Assembly: GCF_016278365.1 (NCBI RefSeq)
Contig: NZ_JADQBZ010000002.1
Span: 303,507 to 367,506 of the forward strand
Length of the DNA: 64,000 nucleotides
From: Methanolobus sp.
GTDB lineage: Archaea; Halobacteriota; Methanosarcinia; Methanosarcinales; Methanosarcinaceae
Direction: 5' to 3'
Part shown: piece after piece, positions 16,412-25,150 of the stretch
Numbering within the stretch: position 1 is the first letter of the stretch
Layout: each line of letters begins with the position of its first letter
Notes under the pieces: generated by a model
What the model saw: only the letters and a program-made list of their open reading frames with translations
Told to the model about the DNA's origin: nothing
Databases searched by the model: none
Position numbers and translations under genes: made by a program

Positions 16412-17209
16412 ATGAAACTACACGGAAAGAAAGCACTGGCCTGTCTTTCTCTGATGCTTGTGGTATTAAGTGTAATACCCTCAGGTGCGATCAGCAATGA
16501 GACCGGCGTTCAGAATGCAACAGACATAGCAGACTTTGCAGAAGGCAAATTCAAGGGAAGGGGACCAATGGAAAGGTCAGCTATGGAAATTCCGGAGTTT
16601 GAGACTGAAGAAGAAGAGATAGCATTCTTACAGGAGAAAACTGTTGAATCTATCGAGAAAAGGATCGATATGGCAGAAAAGATGCTCGAGAACATAGATG
16701 GGACAGACAGTAAGAATGTGACTGTAGAATCTCTTGAAGAGGAGATCAGCGAACTTAAGATATTACTCGAAAAGATAAACTCTACCACAACTCTGGAAGA
16801 ACTTAAAGAGCTCATGTCCGAATCCATGAAGATGGGACAGGGAAACATAAGAGGTCAGGGTCATGGAATGGAAATGCCTGAGTTCGAAACAGAAGATGAA
16901 GAGATCGAGTTCGTAAAAGCAAGGACTGAAGAATCAGTGAAAAGGATGATTGAAATATTGGAAAATATTGATGCTGAAAAGACCGACTCTGAGAACATCA
17001 CAAGCGAGGATGTTGAAGCAATACTTGTCCAGCTTGAGGACATCAATTCAAGACTCAATAGCGAAGATCTGACACTGGAAGATCTTCAGGAGATCAAAGA
17101 AAGCATGTCCGCAATAATGGACAGCATCAGGGAAGCATGCCCTTCCCCTGCAAATGAAAGAGGAGCATTCCCGGGACACCGCGGGAACAGGGAGGGAATG
17201 ACAGCGTAA
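16412..17209 (+). CDS. Exported acidic protein with internal duplication
   Basis: 265 residues. Signal peptide MKLHGKKALACLSLMLVVLSVIPSGA, then a very acidic, mostly helical mature protein. Two homologous units start MEIPEFETEEEEIAFLQEKT (about 57) and MEMPEFETEDEEIEFVKART (about 152), each followed by a SVEK-type helix ending MLENID / ILENID. A Gly/Arg tail closes the protein (GHRGNREGMTA). Strong AAAGGAGG before the ATG. Function unknown; the charge pattern suggests a cation-binding or surface-associated role. It sits among other exported proteins of this region. Confidence 0.7.
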   Translation: MKLHGKKALACLSLMLVVLSVIPSGAISNETGVQNATDIADFAEGKFKGRGPMERSAMEIPEFETEEEEIAFLQEKTVESIEKRIDMAEKMLENIDGTDSKNVTVESLEEEISELKILLEKINSTTTLEELKELMSESMKMGQGNIRGQGHGMEMPEFETEDEEIEFVKARTEESVKRMIEILENIDAEKTDSENITSEDVEAILVQLEDINSRLNSEDLTLEDLQEIKESMSAIMDSIREACPSPANERGAFPGHRGNREGMTA

Positions 17210-17307
17210 TTTAAGACCAACAATATGTGTACTACCAGCTGGAGAGATGGGGCCCCTGGCCCTGCCTCACTACACATCGACTCATTCTGAGGAGAAACAA
17301 TGACAGT

Positions 17308-17430
17308 ATGAAAGGAAACTTTAACGGCGGGGAACCGGAAGGCGGGCGCCTGGGAAATGAAGCCAGGGATAAAGAAAATAATGGATTGTTACCCGGTCTG
17401 ATCAACAAAACAAAAGCAATCTTCAGTTAA
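17308..17430 (+). CDS. Small hydrophilic ORF, 40 codons
   Basis: MKGNFNGGEPEGGRLGNEAR and about twenty more residues. GGAG lies 15 bases before the ATG, with a three-codon frame between them (ATGACAGTATGA), so translation could be coupled. It follows the exported acidic protein by about 100 bp and lacks a signal peptide. Low support. Nothing else is seen in 17210-17517. Confidence 0.25.
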   Translation: MKGNFNGGEPEGGRLGNEARDKENNGLLPGLINKTKAIFS

Positions 17431-17517
17431 TCTAAGGATGATCAGATAAGATGACACAGGCAGCAGAGTACATTCTGCCTGCACCTATTGTCCATAACTT
17501 AAAACAGCAAACCTTAA

Positions 17518-18285
17518 TTATTCCTTATATACTCCATCTCCGGTAACAAGCCTGCCATTTACAGTGATCCAGCCGTCCTGGGACCCTGACAACAGGACAT
17601 TCATCCATTCACTGTAGCTGTTCCATTGCCAGCCCAGAATCCACCACTCATTGTATCCGGTCATGCTGACAGATATCTCTACCCGTGCATCAGGGGAAGC
17701 CTCGTACTGCACATACATGCGGCTTTCATAGTTGTGGATATTCTGCGAGCTGTTGAGGTCATATTTTGGAAGAAGGACCATTTCCCGGCCAAGAGGATTC
17801 TTTGTGTCGATGATATGGTCAGCAGGTACCATTGTTGCAAAGGAGATATGATCCTGAACAGGTGTTTCCTCAGAATACCCATCAGATATCACAGGTTCCA
17901 TTTCCCGGGGCGGGTCGCTTTCATCGGATATAGGCATTGGGAGAGGACGGAATTTTGGGACAATCTTCTCAGTCTTCATGGAAAGCATAAGCCCGTGTTC
18001 AGTATCCACAAGAGCGTATTCCCATGAAGGATCATCGCTATTGAAGTTATTCTCTACAATGTCCTGTCCAACTGAAGACGCGTTATCCATAACAGGGATC
18101 GGGATGTAAAGAGTTACGTTGCTCAGATTTGAATTCGTAGTGAGCGTGACATCATAGTCATAACTGCTGTGAAAGCTATCTTCATACATCGCTTGTTTCT
18201 GGCCTGCCCACCAAAAAGACAACACTCCGGCAGACACGACAAATACCAGAACAAAGCCAACTATTATTTTATAAGAAAGTTTCAT
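17518..18285 (-). CDS. Membrane-anchored extracytoplasmic protein, unknown function
   Basis: 255 residues from the ATG at 18285 (MKLSYKIIVGFVLVFVVSAG), which gives a clean signal anchor; an upstream ATG at 18336 would add an unlikely hydrophobic stretch. The outside part is beta-rich with YDVTLTTNSNLSNVTLYIPIPV near residue 45 and several Asn-x-Ser/Thr sites, a Pro/Glu-rich loop near 125-150, and a Trp-rich C-terminus (EWWILGWQWNSYSEWMNVLLSG). No family recognised. It is convergent with the preceding plus-strand genes and divergent from glnA. Confidence 0.65.
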   Translation of the reverse strand: MKLSYKIIVGFVLVFVVSAGVLSFWWAGQKQAMYEDSFHSSYDYDVTLTTNSNLSNVTLYIPIPVMDNASSVGQDIVENNFNSDDPSWEYALVDTEHGLMLSMKTEKIVPKFRPLPMPISDESDPPREMEPVISDGYSEETPVQDHISFATMVPADHIIDTKNPLGREMVLLPKYDLNSSQNIHNYESRMYVQYEASPDARVEISVSMTGYNEWWILGWQWNSYSEWMNVLLSGSQDGWITVNGRLVTGDGVYKE

Positions 18286-18439
18286 GTTTTCTACTCTAAA
18301 ATTATGAATAATTATGAATAAAAGATACCCTAACAAATATAAGTATTGCTTGTTACATTAGATAATAAGTTCTATACTTATTATAATAAATAAAAAAGTA
18401 AAGGCAAATTGGAGATATTCAAATTTATTTTAACAGCAA

Positions 18440-18453
18440 GGTATAACTCTACC
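18440..18453. promoter_or_regulatory. NrpR operator of glnA
   Basis: GGTATAACTCTACC fits exactly GGTA-N6-TACC, the operator known for the methanogen nitrogen regulator NrpR. It abuts the TATA element TTTTTATAATA (18454-18464); the predicted start is near 18485 and the glnA ATG at 18527. 2-oxoglutarate accumulating under nitrogen limitation would release NrpR and induce glnA. Confidence 0.8.
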
Positions 18454-18526
18454 TTTTTATAATATTCAAGCGCAGTTTTTGCATGGACTGTTTAGGAACA
18501 AGAGGAAGTACAACACAGGCGATTGA

Positions 18527-19855
18527 ATGAAAATCAACAACAAAGACGATGTTATTAAGGCCATTGAAACGCATAATGTGAAGTTCATACGATTGCAATT
18601 CACAGATATCCAGGGGACAGTAAAAGATGTCGAGATTCCTGTTACACAGATAGAGAAAGCATTGACTTCAGGGATTTCCTTTGACGGCTCCTCTATCGAA
18701 GGGATGGTAAGGATCGATGAATCGGACATGGTACTTAGACCGGATACCAGGACCTTCGCAATCCTCCCATGGGGCAGGGACAAAGGTGTCGTTGCAAGAA
18801 TGATATGCGATGTACATCTTCCCGATGGCAGGCCCTTTGAGGCTGACCCGCGCTTTGTCCTCCGGAAAATGATGAAGGAAGCAGAAGAAATGGGATTCCA
18901 GCTCAATGTAGGTCCGGAACTTGAATTTTTCCTGTTCGCCAAGGAGAATGGCAGAGCCACCACAATTCCCAACGACTACGGACGTTACTTTGAGTTTGCC
19001 CCTACCGACCTTGCAGAGGACATCAGAAGAGAGATAGTGCTTACCCTCACAGACCTTGACTTTGATATCGAAGCCTCGCACCATGAATGTGCATGTGGGC
19101 AGCACGAAATAGACTTTAAGTACGACGATGCACTGACAACTGCCGACAATGTGGTGACATTCAAATATGTTACCAGGACCATTGCTAAGATCCACGGACT
19201 GCATGCCACCTTTATGCCAAAACCAAAAGCTAACGAGAGTGGCTCCGGCATGCATGTTAACCTGTCACTTTCAAAAGATGGAAAGAATGCTTTCTATGAC
19301 CCTGACAAGGATATGCAGATCAGCGATATTGCCAGATACTTCATAGCGGGTGTAATGGATCACATCAAGGCAATCTCCTGTATCGCAAACCCACTTGTCA
19401 ACTCATACAAGAGGATAGTGCCGGGTTATGAGGCTCCCGTATACATTACATGGTCAGGTGCAAACCGTAGCTCTCTTATCCGTATACCCACACCCCGTGG
19501 CAACAGCACAAGGACAGAGCTCAGGAGCCCGGACCCATCCTGTAACCCATATCTCACCTTTGCAGCAATACTTGCTGCCGGACTTGAAGGTATCAGGAAC
19601 AAGAAAATGCCGGCACAGATAGTGGACTATAATATATTCGACCTGACAAAGGAACAGCTCAGGGAAAAAGATATTGAGACCTTGCCAGGCACCCTCAATG
19701 AGAGTGCGGACTACCTGGAAAAAGATGCATTCCTCAGAGAGAAACTCGGGGCACATGTGCATGGCAACATCCTCAGGCTTGCAAGGGCTGAGTGGGACGC
19801 GTACCGCATACAGGTGCATGAATGGGAGATAGAAAGATACCTGAACACTGTTTAA
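18527..19855 (+). CDS. glnA: Glutamine synthetase type I
   Basis: 442 residues; ATP-dependent amidation of glutamate, the entry of ammonium into metabolism, as a cytoplasmic dodecamer. GSI landmarks: FTDIQGTVKDVEIP, SFDGSSIEGM, GPELEFFLF (metal site), SGSGMHVNLSLSKDGKN, NSYKRIVPGYEAPVYITWS and the RTELRSPDPSCNPY loop. The adenylylation tyrosine of GSI-beta is absent (YNIFDLTKEQ), so control should be by effectors or small GlnK/sP26-type proteins and by the NrpR site upstream. An acetyltransferase gene follows after 3 bp. Confidence 0.96.
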   Translation: MKINNKDDVIKAIETHNVKFIRLQFTDIQGTVKDVEIPVTQIEKALTSGISFDGSSIEGMVRIDESDMVLRPDTRTFAILPWGRDKGVVARMICDVHLPDGRPFEADPRFVLRKMMKEAEEMGFQLNVGPELEFFLFAKENGRATTIPNDYGRYFEFAPTDLAEDIRREIVLTLTDLDFDIEASHHECACGQHEIDFKYDDALTTADNVVTFKYVTRTIAKIHGLHATFMPKPKANESGSGMHVNLSLSKDGKNAFYDPDKDMQISDIARYFIAGVMDHIKAISCIANPLVNSYKRIVPGYEAPVYITWSGANRSSLIRIPTPRGNSTRTELRSPDPSCNPYLTFAAILAAGLEGIRNKKMPAQIVDYNIFDLTKEQLREKDIETLPGTLNESADYLEKDAFLREKLGAHVHGNILRLARAEWDAYRIQVHEWEIERYLNTV

Positions 19856-19858
19856 AGA

Positions 19859-20398
19859 ATGCAGCCGGATCTTGTCATCAGGGAAGCAAGGCATGAAGAC
19901 TTTCAAAATGTCTTGCGTTTTATTGAACTTGTTGATGGGGATTTTTATCCCCCTCTCAGCCAGAGGGGTGACGGCGGAATCCCCGAAAGAATAAAGGCGT
20001 CCCTTGCAAGATCCGATGCCAACTATATGATTGCACATCTCACAGAGCCGGAGGAATCCGATCTGCTGCAGGGCCTTATTGCAATGGTAGGGTTCACCTG
20101 TAAATGGCAGCATGAAGATGATGCCTATATTAATTTTCTGGCCACACATCCTTCCTATCGCAAGCATGGGTTGGCAGGAGTATTGCATGGAAGACTCGAA
20201 GAAATGCTCGTTGAAAAGGGCGTCAGCAGAGTATACCTGTGCACATGGTCCGGCAACCTGGCAGCTATGCGATTTTATGAGAAACTGGGATACAGTGTGT
20301 ATTCTATTATCCTCAACGACCGGGGCAATGGGATCAATACCCTGAATTACAGGAAAGGATTGGGTACACTGAAGTCATCGATGAGTGCAAAACAATAA
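19859..20398 (+). CDS. GNAT-family N-acetyltransferase
   Basis: 179 residues. The acetyl-CoA loop is HPSYRKHGLAGVLHGRLEE, followed by VSRVYLCTWSGNLAAMRFYEKLGY, the C-terminal GNAT motif. It starts 3 bp after the glnA stop and is probably cotranscribed and NrpR-controlled, which suggests a nitrogen-related small-molecule or protein target; the substrate cannot be read from the sequence. Confidence 0.8.
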   Translation: MQPDLVIREARHEDFQNVLRFIELVDGDFYPPLSQRGDGGIPERIKASLARSDANYMIAHLTEPEESDLLQGLIAMVGFTCKWQHEDDAYINFLATHPSYRKHGLAGVLHGRLEEMLVEKGVSRVYLCTWSGNLAAMRFYEKLGYSVYSIILNDRGNGINTLNYRKGLGTLKSSMSAKQ

Positions 20399-20545
20399 TA
20401 TAAGATAATGATATCGAGTAAGGTTTAGATAGTTCTTAATTGTTACAGCATTTGTATGTGACATTAGAACAATCTTCTTCACAACGAATATGACTGCAGG
20501 CCTGATGTAGCTCTTGGTCCAGATAGCTGTGTAGACTTAAAATAC

Positions 20546-20606
20546 CGGACACGGATACCCTTTGCATGGTTAGTTAGAATAGAGGAAGTGTTGGGTACCG
20601 TGCCCG
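20546..20606. terminator. Long hairpin between convergent genes
   Basis: CGGACACGGATACCC (20546-20560) pairs with GGGTACCGTGCCCG (20593-20606): 13 base pairs with one mismatch and one bulged A, across a 32-nt loop. It lies between the converging glnA/GNAT transcript and the glutamate synthase operon, so it may end either or both. No long T tract follows on either strand, so a terminator role is uncertain. Confidence 0.35.
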
Positions 20607-20625
20607 TTTAAACCAATGTCCTATT

Positions 20626-21651
20626 TCAACACTCCTCTGGCATCCTCTCCATTTTCTTTGTGGAAAGCTTATTGATGGATTCCAGGTTTACGCCCTTTTC
20701 CAGAGACAGTTTGCCGTTCCCTATCGCACTGGTGACGAACTGCCTGCCTGTGGGGTTTCGAATTATCAGGGTTGTGTAGCCCTGAGGACTTCCGATGGAG
20801 CCTGCGGAAATATCTGAATGGAGAGCAGTGAGGTCTGTACATATTTTACAGCCAGGACGCACACAGTCTTCCACTTCATTGAGGGAGAGGACTGTTAGCG
20901 AGCCGTCCTTCAGTGTTATTTCCAGCTTGCCTTTCACATCGAAACGAGTGATATCCAGAGGATCGAGATTCTTTTGTGCAATGAGCTTGTCCTGCACGAG
21001 TTTTTCATAGTCGAAGGTCTCTGTACAGAACAGGCCCACGACCAGACGGATGTATTTCCTGAAAGGCCTCAACAGGTCGAGGTCGCTCTCACGCATCTGA
21101 TGGATCGCTTCCACGACACATGGGACCCCGACAACCGCTACGTTGGTGAATTTGCGGTTGATAATGGCCTCTTTCAGGGATGCTACAAGGGGCACCCACC
21201 AGTTATAGCGACTTCCCGCGTGATGTATAAGGGCTTCACCGGATGTTATCACGGCTGATGACGGCCGCAGGGTCCATGGGTCTTCAACGACTGTCACCAC
21301 TGCATCTATCATGCCCTGTTCCAGCGCATTTGCAAGTATAGCCGTTACCGCGCCGCCACTTTGCTTTTTTGGGATGCCGAATTCTGCTTTTGCAGAAACT
21401 ATGTCTATATAAGTACCAATTAATTCAGGTTTGCACGTATGAAGCCTGGGGCATACCTCATAGCATGCACCGCATGGCACACCGTCGTTAACTTCTTTGC
21501 AGTAACCGCTATTAAGCGGATGTGCCGATTCTATACCGGTTTTAAAGAATATGGCATCAGCAGGGCATACGGCAACGCAGGCGCCGCATGAGGCGCACTT
21601 GCCAGTATCCCATACATCTGCCTTTAAGTCAAGATAATTTTTACCTGCCAT
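20626..21651 (-). CDS. FrhB-like iron-sulfur flavoprotein, probable F420-dependent electron donor of glutamate synthase
   Basis: 341 residues from ATG 21651, which has a near-perfect GGAGTGATC site. Two 4Fe-4S motifs at the N-terminus (CASCGACVAVCPADAIFF; CGACYEVCPRLHTC) precede the FrhB/FdhB domain (KSGGAVTAILANALEQGMIDAVV, GVPCVVEAIHQMR, LVVGLFCTETF). FrhB-type proteins bind FAD and oxidise or reduce coenzyme F420. Placed last in an operon with the three glutamate synthase domains and with no GltD gene present, it most likely supplies reducing power from F420H2 to glutamate synthase. The cofactor assignment is inference from family and context. Confidence 0.82.
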   Translation of the reverse strand: MAGKNYLDLKADVWDTGKCASCGACVAVCPADAIFFKTGIESAHPLNSGYCKEVNDGVPCGACYEVCPRLHTCKPELIGTYIDIVSAKAEFGIPKKQSGGAVTAILANALEQGMIDAVVTVVEDPWTLRPSSAVITSGEALIHHAGSRYNWWVPLVASLKEAIINRKFTNVAVVGVPCVVEAIHQMRESDLDLLRPFRKYIRLVVGLFCTETFDYEKLVQDKLIAQKNLDPLDITRFDVKGKLEITLKDGSLTVLSLNEVEDCVRPGCKICTDLTALHSDISAGSIGSPQGYTTLIIRNPTGRQFVTSAIGNGKLSLEKGVNLESINKLSTKKMERMPEEC

Positions 21652-21655
21652 GTGA

Positions 21656-22387
21656 TCACTCCCATGTATATTTGCCTGCAAAAGGTCTGCTGCTTGCAGG
21701 TATTATGCGGGTGTAATTTGTATCCAGGAATGGAGCGGGATCAACCTCGATGCGTTCACAGAACTCTGTTATCAAGGGAGACAAGCGCTTCAGGTCACCA
21801 TCTGTGAAAGTGACCTTCCGGGCTCCGACACCAAGCAGCCGGTCCTGGATATCTCCGCGGAGGATAATCTCTCCGCCATGGATACCGCTTCCGATACCCC
21901 GGTCTTTTACGGCAACTTCATGTCCCATTCCAAGAACAATTATGATTCCGCCGGCCATGTATTCTCCCAGGAAGGCATGGGTTGTACCGCCAACAGCTAG
22001 CACAGGGCGCTTCTGGTCATATTCTTTCATGTGAATGCCACCCCGGTAGCCGATATCGCCTCTGACGAACACCCTGCCTCCACGCATACTGTGCGCTACC
22101 GCGTCACCTGCACTGCCGTGGATGACAATGGTACCGTTGTCCATCGTGTTCCCGGGCGCATGCTCACTATCGCCGCGTACAATACACTCCGGACCGCTCA
22201 TGAACATCCCAAGGTCACCTCCGGGCACACCGTTGATAGTTATCCGGACATTGCTCCGGAGTCCGTTCGCTATGAAGCGCTGGCCGAGCACATTGTTGAT
22301 CACTATCTCTCTTACGCCTGATGCCACTGCCTGTCGTATCATCTTGTTAAGCGGTGTGTAGTGCATCCCATTTGCGTCAATAGTCAT
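21656..22387 (-). CDS. Glutamate synthase GXGXG-domain subunit (GltB3-like)
   Basis: About 243 residues. The right-handed beta-helix repeats are visible: NNVLGQRFIANGLRSNVRITINGVPGGDLGMFMSGPECIVRGDSEHAPGNTMDNGTIVIHGSAGDAVAHSMRGG, matching the C-terminal structural domain of bacterial GltB, here a separate gene as in archaea. It shapes the ammonia channel between glutaminase and FMN sites. ATG 22387 is taken as start; GTG 22396 is also possible. It begins 13 bp after the FMN subunit gene. Confidence 0.88.
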   Translation of the reverse strand: MTIDANGMHYTPLNKMIRQAVASGVREIVINNVLGQRFIANGLRSNVRITINGVPGGDLGMFMSGPECIVRGDSEHAPGNTMDNGTIVIHGSAGDAVAHSMRGGRVFVRGDIGYRGGIHMKEYDQKRPVLAVGGTTHAFLGEYMAGGIIIVLGMGHEVAVKDRGIGSGIHGGEIILRGDIQDRLLGVGARKVTFTDGDLKRLSPLITEFCERIEVDPAPFLDTNYTRIIPASSRPFAGKYTWE

Positions 22388-22400
22388 TGTTTCCACGTTA

Positions 22401-23912
22401 TCAGGCCCCCACAGGGTCTACATTCAGAACCTTGAGCATGCTTTCATCCAGCATATAACCACGTAACTTCTCACGGTTTCCACGCAGGCTCTCAATACTG
22501 TTGATCCCGGCAGCGCCCATAAGTTCGCTCAGTTCAAGAGTCCATGAATGGATAAGATTTGCAACGTGCTGCGAGCCGACATCCGTGTCGATACGGTTCA
22601 CAAGATCAGGTTGCTGTGTGGCGATACCCCAGGGGCAGAGTCCACGGTAGCAATTACCGCACACCCTGCATCCCAGGGCTATGAGCGAAGCAGTACCGAT
22701 GTAAACTGCGTCTGCTCCAAGTGCTATGGATTTTGCGAGGTCCGCACTGCTGCGTATACCTCCGCTGGCTATGACCGATACTTCATTCCTGATGCCCTGG
22801 TCATTCAGTTTCTGGTCCACAGCTGCAATTGCAGCTTCTATCGGGATACCGACGTTGTCCCTGAATACCTTCGGGGCTGCGCCCGTACCGCCGCGGAAAC
22901 CGTCAATTACAACGGCATCTGCAGAGGATCTGGCAATGCCTGCCGCAATAGCTGCCACATTGTGGACAGCAGCTATCTTGACAAAGATAGGTTTCTTCCA
23001 TTCCGTGGCTTCCTTGAGACTGCGCACAAGCTGTGCAAGGTCTTCAATACTGTAAATATCATGATGAGGGGCGGGGCTTATAGCATCCGAACCCAGAGGT
23101 ATCATACGGGTACATGAGACATCTGAACACACTTTTTCCCCGGGAAGGTGGCCGCCAATGCCTGGCTTTGCTCCCTGCCCGATCTTGATCTCAATAGCTG
23201 CACCACGTTCCAGGTAATTGATATCCACACCAAAACGCCCGGATGCGACCTGAACGATCATATTGTTCTGATAAGGATAGAGCGACTCATGCATACCACC
23301 CTCACCGGTACCCATGAAAGTCCCGGTCTTTGCAACAGCCTTGGCCAAGCTGAGCTGGGCATTCAGGCTGATAGCACCGTAACTCATGTGACCTATCATG
23401 ATAGGTGTATCGAGTTTGAGGTTGGGAGCCAACTCTGTCTTAAGTTCTATGTCACCCTTGTCACTCTTTGTGAACTCGAGCTTTGCAGGCTTCTTTCCAA
23501 GATAGGTGCGCAACTCCATGGGCTCTCTTAGCGGATCAATGCTTGGGTTTGTGACCTGGCATGCATCAAGCACCAGCCTGTCAAAGATAATGGGATAATC
23601 CATTGCATTGCCCATTCCCGCCAGGATGATCTTCCCGGTGCGTGCCTGGTTAATAATATCCTCACGGGCCTGCGCTGTCCATAGGGGATGACTGCGGTAA
23701 TCCACCGGCTTCTCCTGCAGTGAGATGGCATCCCTCGGGCACATTGAAATGCAACGATGGCATGCTGTACACCTGCGGGAGTCAATCAGGATCCGGTCAT
23801 CCTCGATCCTGTAAACACCATAGGAACAGTTATCGACACAACGCATGCACTTCATGCACTGGTCACGGTCAATACTAATCTTATACTTTAGAGGAACACT
23901 ACCAAGGCTCAT
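22401..23912 (-). CDS. Glutamate synthase FMN/central domain subunit with N-terminal ferredoxin domain
   Basis: 503 residues. Residues 10-70 hold two 4Fe-4S motifs (CMKCMRCVDNCSYG; CTACHRCISMCPRD). The rest is the TIM-barrel FMN domain of GltB: GHMSYGAISLNAQLSLAKA, GTGEGGMHESLYPY, GRFGVDINYLERGAAIEIKIGQGAKPGIGGHLPG, VIDGFRGGTGAAPKVF and the 3Fe-4S cysteines CRVCGNCYRGLCPWGIA. It converts 2-oxoglutarate plus ammonia to glutamate. GGGAGG precedes the ATG, which overlaps the amidotransferase stop. Confidence 0.93.
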   Translation of the reverse strand: MSLGSVPLKYKISIDRDQCMKCMRCVDNCSYGVYRIEDDRILIDSRRCTACHRCISMCPRDAISLQEKPVDYRSHPLWTAQAREDIINQARTGKIILAGMGNAMDYPIIFDRLVLDACQVTNPSIDPLREPMELRTYLGKKPAKLEFTKSDKGDIELKTELAPNLKLDTPIMIGHMSYGAISLNAQLSLAKAVAKTGTFMGTGEGGMHESLYPYQNNMIVQVASGRFGVDINYLERGAAIEIKIGQGAKPGIGGHLPGEKVCSDVSCTRMIPLGSDAISPAPHHDIYSIEDLAQLVRSLKEATEWKKPIFVKIAAVHNVAAIAAGIARSSADAVVIDGFRGGTGAAPKVFRDNVGIPIEAAIAAVDQKLNDQGIRNEVSVIASGGIRSSADLAKSIALGADAVYIGTASLIALGCRVCGNCYRGLCPWGIATQQPDLVNRIDTDVGSQHVANLIHSWTLELSELMGAAGINSIESLRGNREKLRGYMLDESMLKVLNVDPVGA

Positions 23913-24961
23913 TGTGAAAACCTCCCAACAACGGGCTCGCCTGCTCTTGGCATATAGATGGTCTTCACGTCGGGGTCCATTACACGGATAGCTGCCTCCT
24001 CGCTGGATATATACAGGCGCGAGTCATTTTCTCCCACAACAAGTGGGCGAAGCTTTATCCGGTCGGTGAACCCTACAATCCCATTGCTTGTTGCAACCAC
24101 GATGGCAAAGGGCCCGTTCATGAGAGCCGGGCCATATGTCAGGCGCAGTGTACGCTTCAGCTTCTGCTCTTTTTCCGGCAGGATATCGATCTCATCCCAG
24201 AAGGAAGGTGCCAGGGCTTCAACGATCATCTCGGAGGGAAGACCGTGCCGCCTGCCCAGAAGATCGAATAAGTAGGCTACTACTTCCGTGTCAGTAGACA
24301 TTGTACACTTGTAACCGTTGCTTTCAACATAACTCCTGTTGGTACCATAGGATGTAATCTCACCATTGTGTACTACGGCCCAGTCAAGCAGGTTGAACGG
24401 GTGCGCACCGCCCCACCAGCCGGAGGTATTCGTTGGGTAACGGTTGTGTGCAAGCCATATATAACCCTTATAATCTTCGATCCTGTAAAAGTTCGCAACA
24501 TCCTCCGGCCAGCCTGATGCCTTGAAGACTCCCAGATTTATTCCAGAAGAGAAGATCAGAGATCCCGGGATTGTAGAGTTCACTGTCATCACAAGATGCT
24601 TGATGATATCTTCAGCAGGATTATTGCTGCCTACTATGAACTCGGTATATGGTTTATAGAAATATCTCCAGGGGATATGCTCTCTCTTCAGGCAGGGCTG
24701 CTCGTAAGTCGGGATCTCTTCCTGATGGACTATCCTTCCCCACTTTTGAAGCACCTCATCTACCTTCGATTTAGGTTCTACAAGGTTGTCGAAAAACACA
24801 TGAATAGCATAACAATCCGGATAATCGGGGTATATGCCGTAAGCTACATACCCTGCTCCTTCTCCACTTCCTCTTTCGTTCATCAGACTCAGGGCCTTCT
24901 TTATACTGGAGCCGTCCATTCTGGCCCTGGTCCGATCGATGACACCTATTATTCCGCACAT
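23909..24961 (-). CDS. Glutamate synthase glutaminase (class II amidotransferase) subunit
   Basis: 350 residues starting at ATG 24961, so that Cys2 (MCGIIGVIDRTRARMDG) becomes the N-terminal nucleophile after Met removal; upstream ATG 24970 would bury it. Ntn-hydrolase features: LAHNRYPTNTSGWWGGAHPF and VVHNGEITSYGTNR bind glutamine; STDTEVVAYLFDLL follows. It releases ammonia from glutamine for the FMN subunit. First gene of the four-gene glutamate synthase operon. Confidence 0.92.
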   Translation of the reverse strand: MCGIIGVIDRTRARMDGSSIKKALSLMNERGSGEGAGYVAYGIYPDYPDCYAIHVFFDNLVEPKSKVDEVLQKWGRIVHQEEIPTYEQPCLKREHIPWRYFYKPYTEFIVGSNNPAEDIIKHLVMTVNSTIPGSLIFSSGINLGVFKASGWPEDVANFYRIEDYKGYIWLAHNRYPTNTSGWWGGAHPFNLLDWAVVHNGEITSYGTNRSYVESNGYKCTMSTDTEVVAYLFDLLGRRHGLPSEMIVEALAPSFWDEIDILPEKEQKLKRTLRLTYGPALMNGPFAIVVATSNGIVGFTDRIKLRPLVVGENDSRLYISSEEAAIRVMDPDVKTIYMPRAGEPVVGRFSQ

Positions 24962-25126
24962 GTTTATCACTAGGACTATGTTTTGAGGTTCCGCATATCA
25001 ACTTCACGCCAGGCCAAACCATGCAACGGCCGGTAGAAGGATAGGAACCTGTCTGCACAAATATCAATACAAAGCAGGGCAGCAAGTAAAACAAATGCTG
25101 CCTCTGATACATTTAAATTAATTGGA

Positions 25127-25144
25127 TAAGGGAGCTAACCCTTA
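25127..25144 (-). terminator. Hairpin after the second glutamine synthetase
   Basis: TAAGGG-AGCTAA-CCCTTA, a perfect 6-bp stem, lies 7 bp beyond the glnA2 stop. On the minus strand it is followed by an AT-rich AATTAATTTAAAT. It also precedes the promoter region of the glutamate synthase operon. Confidence 0.45.
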
Positions 25145-25150
25145 CCCGAT

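Noticed and set aside
19454-20188. 244-codon minus-strand frame across glnA and the acetyltransferase gene
   Set aside because: Cys/His-rich translation typical of a shadow frame; both plus-strand genes are well supported.
22548-23117. 189-codon plus-strand frame inside the glutamate synthase FMN subunit
   Set aside because: Shadow of a highly conserved gene; no recognisable domain.
24962-25150. NrpR site before the glutamate synthase operon
   Set aside because: The best candidate, GGTAGAAGGATAGG, misses two of the eight fixed bases, so I do not call it.
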